Shown piece after piece: positions 8,807 to 20,700 of a stretch of 26,025 nt of DNA. The position numbers and the translations under genes are program-made. Location of the stretch: contig MSJH02000035.1 of the NCBI GenBank assembly GCA_001931875.2, positions 1-26,025 on the forward strand, in the 5' to 3' direction. Each line of letters opens with the position of its first letter. The stretch's first letter is position 1. The notes beneath the pieces are model-generated. The model was not told the DNA's origin. It searched no databases and saw nothing but the letters and a program-made list of their open reading frames with translations. Origin of the DNA: Byssochlamys sp. IMV 00236. Its lineage: Eukaryota; Ascomycota; Eurotiomycetes; Eurotiales; Thermoascaceae.

Positions 8807-10169
8807 ATGCCAACTATTTCAATTTCAAAGCATGCCTCAACTGCATTAATACTAGCATCTGGCATGCTCATATCAGGTAAACAATTGATATATAATGTTG
8901 TCAGTGACGATGTTTATGTATTCTTTGCAGGAGTGTGCAATACGATATTAAACAAATATCAAGATATGCAATGTGTTGACCATTGCGATGACCCTGATCC
9001 CAAAAAGAGAATTTACTTTGAACAACCTCTTTGGCAAACGTAACAAGCGATACATATAAAAACGAGCGAATTCGTGTTAAATATACATATAGTCTAAACA
9101 TGTTTGTGGGTGAATTTGCTGTTTGGATAGTTTATTTATATCAACTATACGAAAAAAGATATCAAACGACGATCGCACCACCTTCATCCGTTAATCAATT
9201 AGACGCTGCTGCTCTTATAGATGACGTAGATAATGAAGTGCAAAAGATAGAAAACACCCTGCCTGAGCTCAAAGGCATCAAATCTTTGCTCTTTTGGATC
9301 CCCACGGTCTGTGATTTGACCGCGACAACGATGATGAATGTAGGGCTTATTTTAACCTCAGCTAGCGTGTACCAAATGCTAAGAGGCGCTGTCGTCATCT
9401 TCACTGGTGCCTTTAGTTATCTCTTTCTCAACCGTCGACTCCGTGGATACGAATGGTTTTCGTTAGTGCTGGTTGTTCTCGGGGTAGCCATTGTCGGTCT
9501 ATCATCTGTCTTGTATCCCCAAAATTCACCTCATGCAGCAGACGCTTCGATGGATTACGCTTCACTCATTGGTGTCTGTCTCGTGCTGGGTGCTCAGCTG
9601 TTTACGGCTTCTCAATTTGTAATTGAAGAAAAGATCATGATGCATTACAAGGTCACTCCTCTCAAGGCCGTCGGACTCGAAGGTACTTTTGGAATGTTTT
9701 CGATTCTTGCTAGTATGCCCTTGTTACACTTTACACTGGGTCAACGATATCCGTCATTTGACATTGTACAAGGCTATCACGATTTCTTTGATCATCCTAC
9801 CGTTTGGCAGACGGGTATTGCCATTAGTTTGTCGATTGCCTTCTTCAACTGGTTCGGACTTTCGATCACTTCTGCCATCTCTGCTACCGCAAGAAGCACG
9901 ATCGATGCCTGCAGGTAAAATAAGCTCACAAAGAAAAAAAAAAAAAAAAAAAAAAAAAAGAGAGAGAGATAAATTAAATCATAAAATATAGAACACTTTT
10001 TATTTGGATGGTATCTCTTTACTTGGGTTGGGAACGATTTTCATGGATTCAAGTGGCTGGTTTTGTCATGATGGTAACGGGTACATTCTACTTTAATGGC
10101 GTACTTCGATGGCCATTTGTCAAGGAGGAGACAGAGGATGAGCATAGACCACTTTTATCACAGGAATGA
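8807..10169 (+). CDS. SLC35F6-like multi-pass transporter (drug/metabolite transporter superfamily)
   Basis: Membrane protein of 392 residues related to solute carrier family 35 member F6 and other EamA/nucleotide-sugar-transporter-like proteins. Exons: 8807-8876, 8931-9039, 9093-9914, 9992-10169; phases close. Family-like blocks: GVCNTILNKYQD, LNMFVGEFAVWIVYLYQ restored across the second intron, FWIPTVCDLTATTMMNVGL, SVYQMLRGAVVIFTGAFSYL, SQFVIEEKIM, and FNWFGLSITSAISATARST leading into the last exon (RTLFIWMVSLYLGWERFSW). About ten hydrophobic segments are apparent. The tail ends HRPLLSQE, with a possible acidic/dileucine sorting signal; human SLC35F6 is reported in lysosome and mitochondria, so a vacuolar or endosomal place is possible. 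Substrate unknown. Intron 3 carries a 26-base A run (9934-9959). It converges on the DUF202 gene with 15 bp between stops. Confidence 0.92.
9934..9959. repeat. 26-base A homopolymer within intron 3 of the transporter gene
   Basis: An uninterrupted A run between donor 9915 and acceptor 9991. Similar runs occur at 10891-10911 (21 A) and 26002-26025 (24 A). Lengths are likely unstable and error-prone in assembly. Confidence 0.9.
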
Positions 10170-10184
10170 TGATATCAATAAACA

Positions 10185-10886
10185 TTAAAATCTTGAAATA
10201 ATAATGGAGAATACAGCAATGAGTGCAGATAGGGTAACAGTACTCGTTATGAAAATGATGCTTCGACTAGCAGGAAAATAACCTTTTGTCATGGATGTTT
10301 GAGTATGAAAGTATCTTAGGCATGCAAAAATCATATAGAGTATTCCAATTATGACAAAGGCCATCCCCAAATATCGGCCAGAGTTATTTTCCTTGTCTAA
10401 ACGAAATAGTTGGGTCACGGCTAACAAAAAGAAAAGTAAGGAGTGAGTTTATGTGTTTTGATTGTTCTAGATATAATTTACCAACTCCTGCTGAAATTGT
10501 TGATAAACTGGTCCGCACCCAAGCTAAAAAGGTTCTCTCATTTGCTTTTTCAGGAAAGGACAATTAAATATTTATATATGTAAACAATTTATATAGTTAC
10601 CTAAATGATCTCTAGCCACAGCCAATGTATTTTCCAAGTATAAGGAGGTTGAAAATAAGTCTATATACTTTTCTATACAATTCACTTGTTCTTCCCTACG
10701 ACTTGTATCATCTGTTACTGTTGAATAATTTTTAAAAGTTTTGTTCAAGAGAAGTGGTGTACTGTCATTGTTGTTGCTATGAGTATTATTGTTGTTATCA
10801 TGGTTGCTACTTCTGCTACTAGTACTGCTGCTACAACTTCTATTGCTACTACTGCTGCTATTACTATTGTGAGCACAATAACCCAT
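10185..10886 (-). CDS. DUF202 (YidH-type) membrane protein
   Basis: Protein of 194 residues. Exons (minus strand): 10886-10601, 10544-10482, 10420-10185; phases close. The DUF202 signature spans the first junction: LAVARDHLANERTFLAWVRT, followed by SLSTISAGVAVTQLFRLD. Three hydrophobic segments follow (first around TSLSTISAGVAV; second GMAFVIIGILYMIFACLRYF; third SIIFITSTVTLSALIAVFSI), the usual DUF202 topology, which is also related to the membrane part of the vacuolar VTC complex. The first 40 or so residues are Ser/Asn repeats. The family has no settled biochemical role. A 21-base T run (in minus sense) lies four bases upstream of the chosen ATG. The start is the first in-frame ATG; a later start is possible because the repeat leader is not conserved in the family. 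Confidence 0.88.
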
Positions 10887-11711
10887 AAAGAAAAAAAAAA
10901 AAAAAAAAAAAGCTTAAACAAATGTGTACATTTATGTAAAATTATGGCGGGGTTTATTTTTTTTTATATATATCACTTTTTTCAAGAAATCCCATTTTGT
11001 CCATTACACGTGATAGTATGCTTTTTGATTCCAATGACATAAACAAACACACAAACTACAGGATCTACTGCCAAGAGCTAATAACTTTTGGCGCTGACGT
11101 ATAAAATAGGGTTTATTGTATTATATGCATATTATGCATGTTTTGGAAATACAATAATCTTCATTTATATAAAAAAGGTATCTATGAGCACTCCCTTGGA
11201 CCAAATTGAGATAATAAAGCGTAGAAAGTGGCATTGCTTTTATTATTTGTTGGATTACAAAGCAGAGCATGGATCAGTCATTTCATAGTATTTGATTAGA
11301 TAAAAGTAAGTCTGTATTCGTTTATAGTATGTCAAAAACAAAGAATATACACTTATTGAAGGAATGACGGGGGTAAGTAACAAAGACATCAATTAATATT
11401 TAAGCAAAGCATAAAATTAAGGATCCATAGGATCTATTAATATGAATATATCAAGCTATTACTGGTGAATATATTGCACGAGTACTGTGATTGGCTGACT
11501 TGCATGAACATTCAAAATAAATAAAAGACAACTTAGAGAAAGAAATAAACATGACAACAGTTACATAGATATTAAACACATTAAAGTCACAAAGAGAGCA
11601 ATAATTAGTGCTCAATTTCTTACCTTGTCTTGTTGTCATATAAATTACTTTCTTTATTTTATTTCCTGTTATCCTTCTTCTTTTCCTTCCTCCATTATCT
11701 CTTTTTGATCT
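10887..11711. promoter_or_regulatory. Divergent AT-rich promoter region (DUF202 / RRM gene)
   Basis: 825 bp between divergent starts. It contains an A run (10891-10911) and many AT-rich words. The short frames seen here, including one on the minus strand at 11451-11753 that overlaps exon 1 of the RRM gene, show no domain, no consistent splicing and no codon signal. No RNA gene was recognised. Confidence 0.5.
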
Positions 11712-13545
11712 ATGAACAATTTTAATCACCCAAGAAGAGGCAAGTATAAACATACCTATAACATTATCTAACCAAGTATATCTTTAGAAAGAAGCAATAG
11801 CTGGTATCATGGAAACCAAAATGCTTGTTGGAAACAACAAGACAGCAGCAGGGAGGACTGGGAAGAAGGTTACTTGTCTGTTTTTATAAAGTGGCTTTTA
11901 TTTATCTTTTTCTCTTTCTCTTTTAGATATCGAGCCTAATGAAGTTGGTTCTATGAATCAATTATGTGATCCTATCGGTCAACAATGGTGTCATACACCA
12001 AGCACACCTTCTGTTAACTATGCTTCTCCTTTCCTTGCCATATGGGACCAATACACGTTCAGCAACACTTCTGGTAAGATTTTTTTTATTCTGTTGTCAT
12101 GTCTATAACTTTTTATTTAATTCTTTCATCTTTAGCGCGCCAAATGTCTAGTACGAGTGGTTATCCTTTACTAACTGATCCTGTCCCTGGAAATCCTTCT
12201 AGTTTCTTTACAAACTTTCCTCACCGTCCGTGTGTTGCAAGCACGATAAGGATTCCGCAGCAAACCAAAAGTCAAGATATTCCTGCAGTAGCACCTGACA
12301 ACCATCAAAGAAAGAAAGAAACTTGGTCTACCCCTATACTTAAAACTACTACGGCTGAGGGATCGATAAGTAGTACGTCCACCTCTAGTACCGGTCTGTT
12401 TCCTCACTCTTCTACTCCAGTTGAGCCTCCTGTTCGCTATCTTTCGGATTCGTTGTCATTTATGGCAACAAAAGCCGCCTTTGTAGAAGAATCTCAGGTA
12501 ACAGGGATAAAACGTGATTACCAAGTCATCAAAGCAATCAACGTAAGTACGCCTTATTCTTTTTCTCATCTCACTTCTGTCGATTCAGATTCCTTGGAGC
12601 ATTTCTGCTGCTGATATCAAACGAATTCTTAGTCAAAGTGAGTTCATTCGAATTCCTCCAATGACTGAGCTGCCTCAGTGTGTTCACGTAGGTTCTGAAT
12701 GACTTTTATATATTAACGAGGTATTTAAACCACTTTAAAGATCATGATGGATGTCAAGACTGGCAAGACACTTGGTGTTGCTTTCATTGAATGCAAGATA
12801 GAAAAGGGTCGAGACATAAAATCAGTCTTGTATGATCTTCCTAAAGCCATGCCAGTCCAAGGTCGTCATATTAGGTTTAATCCAAGCTCCTATGATGAGC
12901 TTTTGAGCCATCTCTTTTCTGAATGGCCTGGTACTTTCCGTCAAGGCTTGGCCACTTTACCCCCTAATGGTAACGATCAACAATCGGCTCCATTCTTTAT
13001 AGGACAAAGGGACTTGCAAAACCTTTTAAACGTTTGTAGAAATTACAAGGTAAGCATATAAAAAAATCTACAGAAACGTAACTTGTATGTCGAAAACAGG
13101 TTTATTACAATCGAAAGTGTGCTGAGAGACCATTTGAATATTTGATATCCATCATCATGAATATACCTTGGAATCAGCCAAGAACAGTAAGAACAATTCA
13201 AAGAGACCTGATCTATGAATGCTATAAGCTTGGCACAGGTAACATACATGTATACTATTGTATTTTGGCTAATAATGTATAGATACTTTACGTCATCATA
13301 TGGACAAGGGATTCAATCCTTTTGAGAAGGAATTATTGCCCAAGCTTGTTCGAGCTGCCATCATTTGTCCTGGGTTTTCAATCAAGCAAAAGAATGGTAT
13401 CCTGTCTAATGCGTAAGTTGTTTATATTTCTCTTTATATTTATTTATCTTTATATAGAAAACTACCTTGCCCTGAGGAACTTGCTTACTGTCTTGAAGAA
13501 CCGGCTATGTTGGTAGATAGCAGTATATTGAACATTATTCGTTGA
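11712..13545 (+). CDS. RRM-domain RNA-binding protein
   Basis: Predicted protein of 475 residues from nine exons: 11712-11743, 11792-11868, 11927-12073, 12136-12542, 12589-12687, 12741-13049, 13100-13238, 13283-13412, 13458-13545; phases close. The first 200 or so residues are polar and low complexity (Ser/Thr/Pro/Asn). One RNA-recognition motif lies at about residues 215-305, with an RNP2-like strand (VIKAINIPWSI) and an RNP1-like strand (KTLGVAFIEC). The C-terminal region has a conserved-looking block (NVCRNYKVYYNRKCAERPFE) followed by IMNIPWNQPRTVRTIQRD; this arrangement resembles uncharacterised fungal RRM proteins. Function is inferred as post-transcriptional RNA binding. The first two exons are short and their joins rest on phase and splice signals only; a later start at ATG 11954 is possible. 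It is followed on the same strand by RPS2. Confidence 0.82.
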
Positions 13546-13868
13546 ATAGGTTTCTATTCTCTCTTTCTCTTTTAAAAGCTTGCTATTCAAATAAAATTGC
13601 TCATTATATTAAATGAATGTATGGATCTGTCTTACTGAGTGACAATTGGTCATTTCCTTTTTAGGAAACACTTGGCTTTCCGACACCCCTTTTCGGCTGT
13701 CCGAGCGTTCGTCCTGATGACGGGTAAAATGAAAAAGGCCAAGCGAACCAAGACAAGTTCTTTCTTCATTAAATATATTAAAGTGAGTAACCCATACTTT
13801 TGGATATATGAATATAATAGCAATGGATGAACAAGATATACTGATGGATGGATTATATTTATTATAGT
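13546..13868 (+). promoter_or_regulatory. RPS2 promoter and 5' leader with probable 5'-UTR intron
   Basis: 323 bp between the RRM gene stop and the RPS2 start. A donor GTGAGTAAC at 13783 and an acceptor TTATAG ending at 13867, with a branch-like TACTGAT near 13839, suggest an 85-nt 5'-UTR intron ending one base before the RPS2 ATG. A 63-codon open frame starting at 13639 covers the proposed leader exon; it looks like a leader frame rather than a gene. Confidence 0.5.
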
Positions 13869-14707
13869 ATGGCTGATACTGCAACGGCCGGTGCTTCTCG
13901 TGGTAAGTTGAATGTTCACATTCGTCATTGGAAATCATTGGAGGGAACATTTGGATTAATAAATCATTAGGACGTGGTGGTTTTGGACGTGGACGTGGAC
14001 GTGGTGGTCGTGCTGGCCGCGGACGTCGTGGTGAAGAAAAGAACGAATGGGTTCCTGTCACCAAGCTTGGTCGTCTTGTCAAGGCTGGCAAGATCAAGTC
14101 TATTGAAGAAATCTACCTTTTCTCTCTTCCTATCAAGGAATATCAAATTGTCGATTACTTCCTTCCCAAGCTCACTGATCAAGTCATGAAGATCATGCCT
14201 GTCCAGAAGCAAACCACTGCTGGTCAACGTACTCGTTTCAAGGCCTTTGTTGTCATTGGTGATGAAAACGGTCATGTTGGTTTGGGTGTCAAGTGTGCCA
14301 AGGAAGTTGCTACTGCTATCCGTGGTGGTATCATTCTTGCCAAGCTCGCTATTATCCCTGTTCGTCGTGGTTACTGGGGCTCCAGCCTTGGTGAACCTCA
14401 CACTGTCCCTTGCAAGGTCAGTGGTCGCTGTGGTTCCGTCATGGCCCGTTTGGTCCCTGCCCCCAGAGGTACTGGTATTGTCGCCTCTCCTACCGCTAAG
14501 CGTGTCCTTCAATTAGCTGGTATTACTGATTGTTACACTACCTCTCGTGGTTCTACTCGTACTCTCGGTAACTTTGTCAAGGCTACCTTTGCTGCTATTG
14601 GTAACACCTACGGTTTCTTGACCCCTGATCTTTGGGAAGAGACCGAATTCCAAAGAGGCCCTTACCAAGAATTCTCTGACTTCCTTGCTCAAAAGCAAAG
14701 AAAGTAA
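13869..14707 (+). CDS. RPS2: 40S ribosomal protein uS5
   Basis: Small-subunit ribosomal protein uS5 (eukaryotic S2), located near the mRNA entry and decoding region. Exons: 13869-13902 and 13971-14707, giving 256 residues, normal for the family. Exon 1 encodes [11 protein letters not shown] and the intron falls inside the first glycine of an RG-rich segment ([13 protein letters not shown]), as expected for an arginine-methylated N-terminus. The S5 core follows: [51 protein letters not shown], then the C-terminal lobe ([37 protein letters not shown]). Codon use is visibly different from its neighbours: C-ending and a small set of preferred codons (AAG, GGT, GTC, CGT), typical of highly expressed fungal genes. 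It converges on the PI4-kinase gene with 76 bp between stops. Confidence 0.98.
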
Positions 14708-14783
14708 ACTTTTTGGATGTGTTGATCAAAAGGATGATAATAAACCTTTTTGTTTAAAACATACTTTTTCGTTTTATTTGTAA

Positions 14784-17700
14784 TTAATAGGGAATGCCAT
14801 TTGTCAGCTTTTGGAAATAGTCATACAGCACAGTACGTTGATTAGCAAAAGAATCCTTGATACGCATCAGCATGAAATCAGCAGCAGCTCGATCATTCTT
14901 ATCTGTCTGGAATCGTGTGCGCATACGTTTGATCGTCTCTCCTTTGAAGCAAGGGAGTCCTGACTGGAGCATGAGCGTGACAAGTTGCATGATCAATTCT
15001 GCATAGGGTCTCGAGGCCAAGTAAGCCTTGATCACAAGCTCAGAAAATTGTCTAAATGCTTGCTCTTCTGAACCGCCTCCCATGACCTGAATCATCTCTG
15101 CTGTTAGCTTGAAAGGTGAGCTTTCAAAGGTAATACCTCCAGGCGCAATATCAAAGATGAAACCAAAGTCTACATATGCATTGTCTCTAAGTTATATTCA
15201 TTTGTTGTATTCTGTATTGTAACTTACCGATGTGAATAATATGACCATCATCGTCCAACATGATGTTACCATTATGACGATCCTTGAACTGTAACAGGTA
15301 GGAAATAACAGAATAGGCAGCTACGCTTTGTACAAAGTTCAGACGAGCTCTTTGGAAGGCAATCGAGTCAGGCCCTCCATACTTGGCAACAAAGTAATCA
15401 TAGAGGCTATTCACTTTCTCGCGACCTAATTGATCACGAGAGATCGAACGGGGAATGACATCGATCACACCACGGCCTGGTGCAGTAGCTACGACACGGT
15501 AAGGATAGACATAGAGATCGAGGCCCACACTTGTAAAGATGTTCTTGAAGACAGCGATCAATTGAAGTGCAAGGACGTCTTGTCGACAGTCGTCTCCTAC
15601 TTTAAAGATAGCGGCTTGCCAAATCTGTTTTGTTCGCCTGTGAATTTCTAATTCATTTTGCTGTTGTTGTTGGTGCTTGACAAGAGCCAAGTGATGAGCA
15701 TCTTCTTGTTCCTTTTCAATCAAAAATGTAGCCATAAAAGGCGCTTTAGCATGACTCTGGAGAGGTCGACCAGAAGATCGATCGATGTCTAGTACATGTC
15801 CATCTGGATTACTAGGCAAGTAGACACCAATGTCGACCTTGATCTTGGCAAGTTCTTCATCAAGTCGTTTCTAAACAAAGTGTGAATATCTTTTCATTAT
15901 GGCTTATTTAATTACCTTTTGTAATGGCTTCTTTTCATTCTGACCATGTTTGATGTATTCTTTTAAGTAACCAGAGATAGCAGTGACCTCGCCAAAGAAC
16001 TTAAACTCGCGTTCGTAGAATGCTCTATCTTCACCTGTAAATGAAGCAACCAGTTTTTCTATGATTCTTTCCAATGTCGGCTTGAGCGGATCAGGCTTTT
16101 GACATCCTTTATCAGCATCGACATAAAAGTTTGCTTGCATGTTCCAAATGATTTGATGAGCAAACAGTTGTGAACTTTGACCTGTTTTCAAAATGTATTT
16201 CTCAACGTAGCCCAATGCATCGTACCGCAATGCTTGAACAATCTGTGGGACGTAGAAGAAGACTGTATCCACTGGATAATATTCGAGTGTGCGCATGGCA
16301 TATTGCAAAATAAGTGGGTGATTACCATAAGCGGGTAAAAAGTAGTTGGCTGCTGTGATGGCTGGCACAGGTGCCCAGTATTGAAGGTACCGCAAATCCA
16401 ATTTGGCATTCGAGGACAGTTTTTCACCCAACAAGATTATAAGCGCTTCAGGTATATCAACAACATCTAGCGTGTTGTTGGCAACTAGGCGATGAAGCTC
16501 GCGTCGTACGATTGGCTGGACAAAGCGTGCATCCATTTGAATGGCTAATTTCGGTGAAATGCCCCATGCAACTCGGATTATTTCTTTCCATGCATCCTAA
16601 ATAAAAAACACACATTAGAAGATTCAAAGGCCAAGTTCAAAAGAACCTTACGTCTGAAACCATGGACTTTTCTGTATTTCCAATAAAATTTACTGGATTT
16701 CCAGGATCCACTGTATTAAGAGGGTTAGACCATACAGATAGTTTTGTCAATTCGCTTTCAATGAATAATAAAAGGAGCTTGTGAATGTTTTTATGTTGTT
16801 TGATCACTTCATCCTTTGATTTATCTATAAAAATAATTAGTGATCTTCCTGTTCATTTGTCAAATAATATTATACCTTTCAAAAACGTAAGATGACCGGT
16901 AGCCAGTTTTGTATTGTTGCCTCCTATGATAGACGCACAGGTTATCATAAAGCTTAAGGAAGGCGTATCTCCCATAGCAGTGTTGTAAAAGTCAGTTAAC
17001 AATCTGTACTCCTGCAAGGCTAAACTCTTTCGTGCACCATAATGCCATCTATATGATAAAAAACAGTCATTAGCTATGGGTAATCTCTAATGCAATCCGC
17101 TCTTACTGAGGAGCTTGATGAAACCAATCAAAAGCAGCATGGTATAAAGAAGTTCTGAACTTATATTCTGCCAAAGCCTCTAGTCGAGTAGATTGCAAAA
17201 CCTTTAGACCAAGCTGAAGAAGTGAAAACCGAGCATATCTGGCAAGCGGATGTGTACACATGAGATGGGCATTTTCAAATGAGCTTTGAAGTAAAGAAAT
17301 AAGCAAGCTGACCAAATGCTTACTGTTGTGTCTGAACACATAGAAGCGGTTGCTAAGAAACTTGATCCAAGTCACATGCGGTGTGAACAAGAAGGCGGCA
17401 ACGCGATGATTTGTATCACGAATAGCTTTGTCAGAAGGAGCATAAGTCATTTTGGAGGCAAAAGGATGCTTTACACTAATAAAAGAAGCTTGTTAAGCAA
17501 GAAGCTAAGGGTATTTTCAGTATTCTTACTTTAGTAATGGCGAAAACATGCCCTTGCGATAACACTGAGACCAACTCCACATGTTTACTACCTCTATCAT
17601 CAACTTACTTTCCATCTCAGGTCGCTCCACAAGCATCCAACTCCAAATACTTGTAGCGATCTCGATTGATTCAGGAGTGAACATGTATACAGGGATTCGA

Positions 17701-20700
17701 ACAAGGTAGCGGATGATATTTGCATTTAACTCGGGTATAGCAATGGCATAGGCTGCAGAACGGTGCATGATAGTATGTAGACGTTCGATTGGGATGCTCT
17801 TTTTGTTGACGGCGTCGTTTAGTACACTTTCGAGTTCTTCGAGGATAATTGGAACTTGGCTGGTCAATCCCTGGTTGTTTTCAGCATGAGCTATGAGTTT
17901 ATTAGTTTTCTATGAAGATCCATACGTTTATAGATGTATATATATTACCTGCTTGTTCACGCAAGGATATCAAGTATTCCATACCCCTAATCTGACCCAG
18001 ATAAAAGTTTTTATGTCTAAATTCATGCAAGAAGTTGGATGATTCGTCTGGCATGACCGAAGGAACATTAGGTACAAAGTCTGTCACAAACAAATAGTTA
18101 GAAAACTAGAAAACCTAAACAGTTTAACAATCTTACCCACTGCCAATTCAGACTTGGATGAAGTCTTTCCTAATTCCAGAGCTAGTGATCTACCCATATG
18201 AACGACATCACTGTAACCACTGGTGGCATACTTATTGAAATCCGAAAGGTAGTCTTGAAGATGAGCAGACACTTCGTTTGGAGCACGGACAAGAGCAAGT
18301 TGAATCCATTTACGGGCATTTTGGTAAAGTCGCGTACAAACTTCCTTGCGATATGCATAAGAGTCACCAAGCTCAATTGTAACTTTCACGCGATGTGAAG
18401 TAAAGTGGAAAACAGGAGAATACTTTTAAATCCGGTTAGCATTTCATATATCTGAGCTCACTTGTATCCTTACTTCATCACGATACTCGGCTTCACAGCT
18501 TAACCATGTCAGTTGTACTAACTCAAGCAATAGTTGGATAAGATAGCCATCGGTAAATACTTGAGTAAAAGAAAGCACAATTCGTTCGACTGTCTTGATA
18601 GCCATAACATGTACCTTTTGACGCTTATGGCAGCATAATTTAAGCAAAGCAGCAACTTGACTACGTAAATTGTCATCTAGACTTTGGCCCTGTGCCTTAC
18701 CAGAAGCATCCTTGATAAATGCTTGCGATACTCTTTCAGCAATTGTTTCAAGAGCATTTGCAAGTGTGCTGGTGTTTATGCCATCATTTGTAAAATAGTG
18801 AAGAATATGAGAGCAGTCGCCCATTCGGCTACGCATCATTTCAACATGATATACACTGAGAGCAAAGACAATTTGAGCAAATGAGAAATTCTTGATATCA
18901 TATGCAAGTGATGGCAAAAAGTTGTTTAGCTTTTGTCGAAGAGGCCCTAGCCCGTGTTCTGCAGCACTGCTATTCCGTAAGACAGAGTTATGTTCCAGAT
19001 CGCTTTCAAGGTAATTGGTATTGCTTTCAAGTACAAGTACAGGCGTCTTTCTAGCAATCTTCAGCATGTGGTTGTGCCATTCACGAATCCAGATAGATTC
19101 AGTAACAAAACCAAAAAGAATGCAGTGGAACCAAAGGTTGCGGAAGAGTGCCACGGTCTCACCAGTAGGAGAAAGATGAGGGTTAAAGTCAGCATGTTCT
19201 AAAAGAGCACTTATAACAGGCAAAAGAGAACCGAGCTTTGATTCCAGAGGAAACTCGTGTTCTTTTTTGTTCTTCAACATGGTTCGCTGAATGGAATTAC
19301 CAATATCAATAAACAAGGTCAAAATGTTATGTAGATATATCTGATAGTATTCAGGTCTTTCTTTCAATCGTTCGGCTAAACTAAGTTGAGCAGAGATTAT
19401 CTGAAAAAAAAAAATATATATATATATGAGCGCTTCCACTTTCCTTGATTTAGGCAACTTACAGAAGTATGCAACAGATTGTTTTCAACATAAATTGCTT
19501 CCTCATTGATAGTTGCAAGCAAACTAATTATTTCTGCAAATACTTTTTCAGAACTGACGAGCGCAAGATCAACCAACTTCATAGTTAAAGAAGCAGCGGC
19601 ATATGGAGACAACATCTTGCGACGAAGAGCAAGCATAGAAAATGCTTGAGAAATTATCTATAAAATAGGGTGAGATAAATAGTTCTTGTTACAATAGATG
19701 CACGTACCTCAGCATCTTTTATATAGACAGCGATACCAACAATAGCAGACAATACATTAGCACAAACCTGTTGCTTTTGTTTCTCATTCAGCTGTTCTAC
19801 TGCAGGCGCGCCTGAGATGATACTCTCTTTAGCCCTATAAGTCGCTTCACCATTTGTCTGAGTATATCGTGTAATTTCGTTCAAAAGTGCATATACTGTA
19901 GAGATAGCTGTTTGAATTCCATGTGTTTCAAACTTTGTCTGTGAGTAGTTGTTAGCTAAAAGTAAGGATAATAATATATTTTGTTTTTTACCTGAACACA
20001 TTGGGCTAATCGAGTGATGGCATGTTGCTGTACGCTTGTAGAGCCCTTCAACTTCTCTTTATGAAGGTCAAATACAGATGAAGGTGTGGCGAGAAATCGA
20101 CAAAGCATGTCTGTCATGGTTGCATTCAAGTGAATAAAGCTACTCTTCATTAGACCAAATCAAAAACAATGTTTTGTAAATGACTTACTTCATGGCAAGC
20201 AGTACAGCAGCGTCTAAAGAGGCAATATGGACCCAAGAATCGGGAACTTTAAGAGTATCAAACAGGCATTCACTGATCTGTTCCGTAAGTGAATTATCTA
20301 CTTCGTGTAAATAAACCGAAGATAACGCAGCAACTTGCTAAACAAACAAGATCAATAACGAGCTTATTGACTATCATTTACAAGAGTTACCAAGCTTGTT
20401 CCCAAAATTTCTTGCATGTAGGCGTCTGGAGCCCATTCTGCTCCTTCTTGATCACTTTTTTCAGCAAACTTCCGAGCGTCATCATGATATCCAAGACTCG
20501 TAACATATAAATGCTTAACACACTTTTTCAATTGAGCATCTATTTCAGACCCTTTATCAATCACTTCATGATTTTTGGATGAGTACTGCATAAGTGTTGT
20601 CCATATACGTTCAATATCTTTAGTAATGTATAGCTTGGAGCACTGTTTGGGTGTAAGTACGATAGGTGTTGTACAGCTTGATTCTGGTACTGCATTGGCA

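Noticed and set aside
10779..11042. 87-codon plus-strand frame near the DUF202 start
   Set aside because: Antisense of the Ser/Asn repeat leader running through a poly-A tract; no independent coding signal.
11451..11753. 100-codon minus-strand frame upstream of the RRM gene
   Set aside because: It overlaps exon 1 of the RRM gene, has no recognisable domain and shows AT-rich composition.
13715..13728. TGATGA word as a C/D box snoRNA start
   Set aside because: The base before it is not a purine and no D box with terminal stem pairing was found at a suitable distance.
13609..14097. 162-codon minus-strand frame across the RPS2 start
   Set aside because: It spans the proposed leader, an intron and the RG-repeat of RPS2 in antisense; the Pro/Arg run is the complement of the Gly/Arg repeats.
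13967..14512. 181-codon minus-strand open frame
   Set aside because: It is the antisense shadow of RPS2; its Thr/Ser/Asp-rich composition follows from the biased codons of the real gene.
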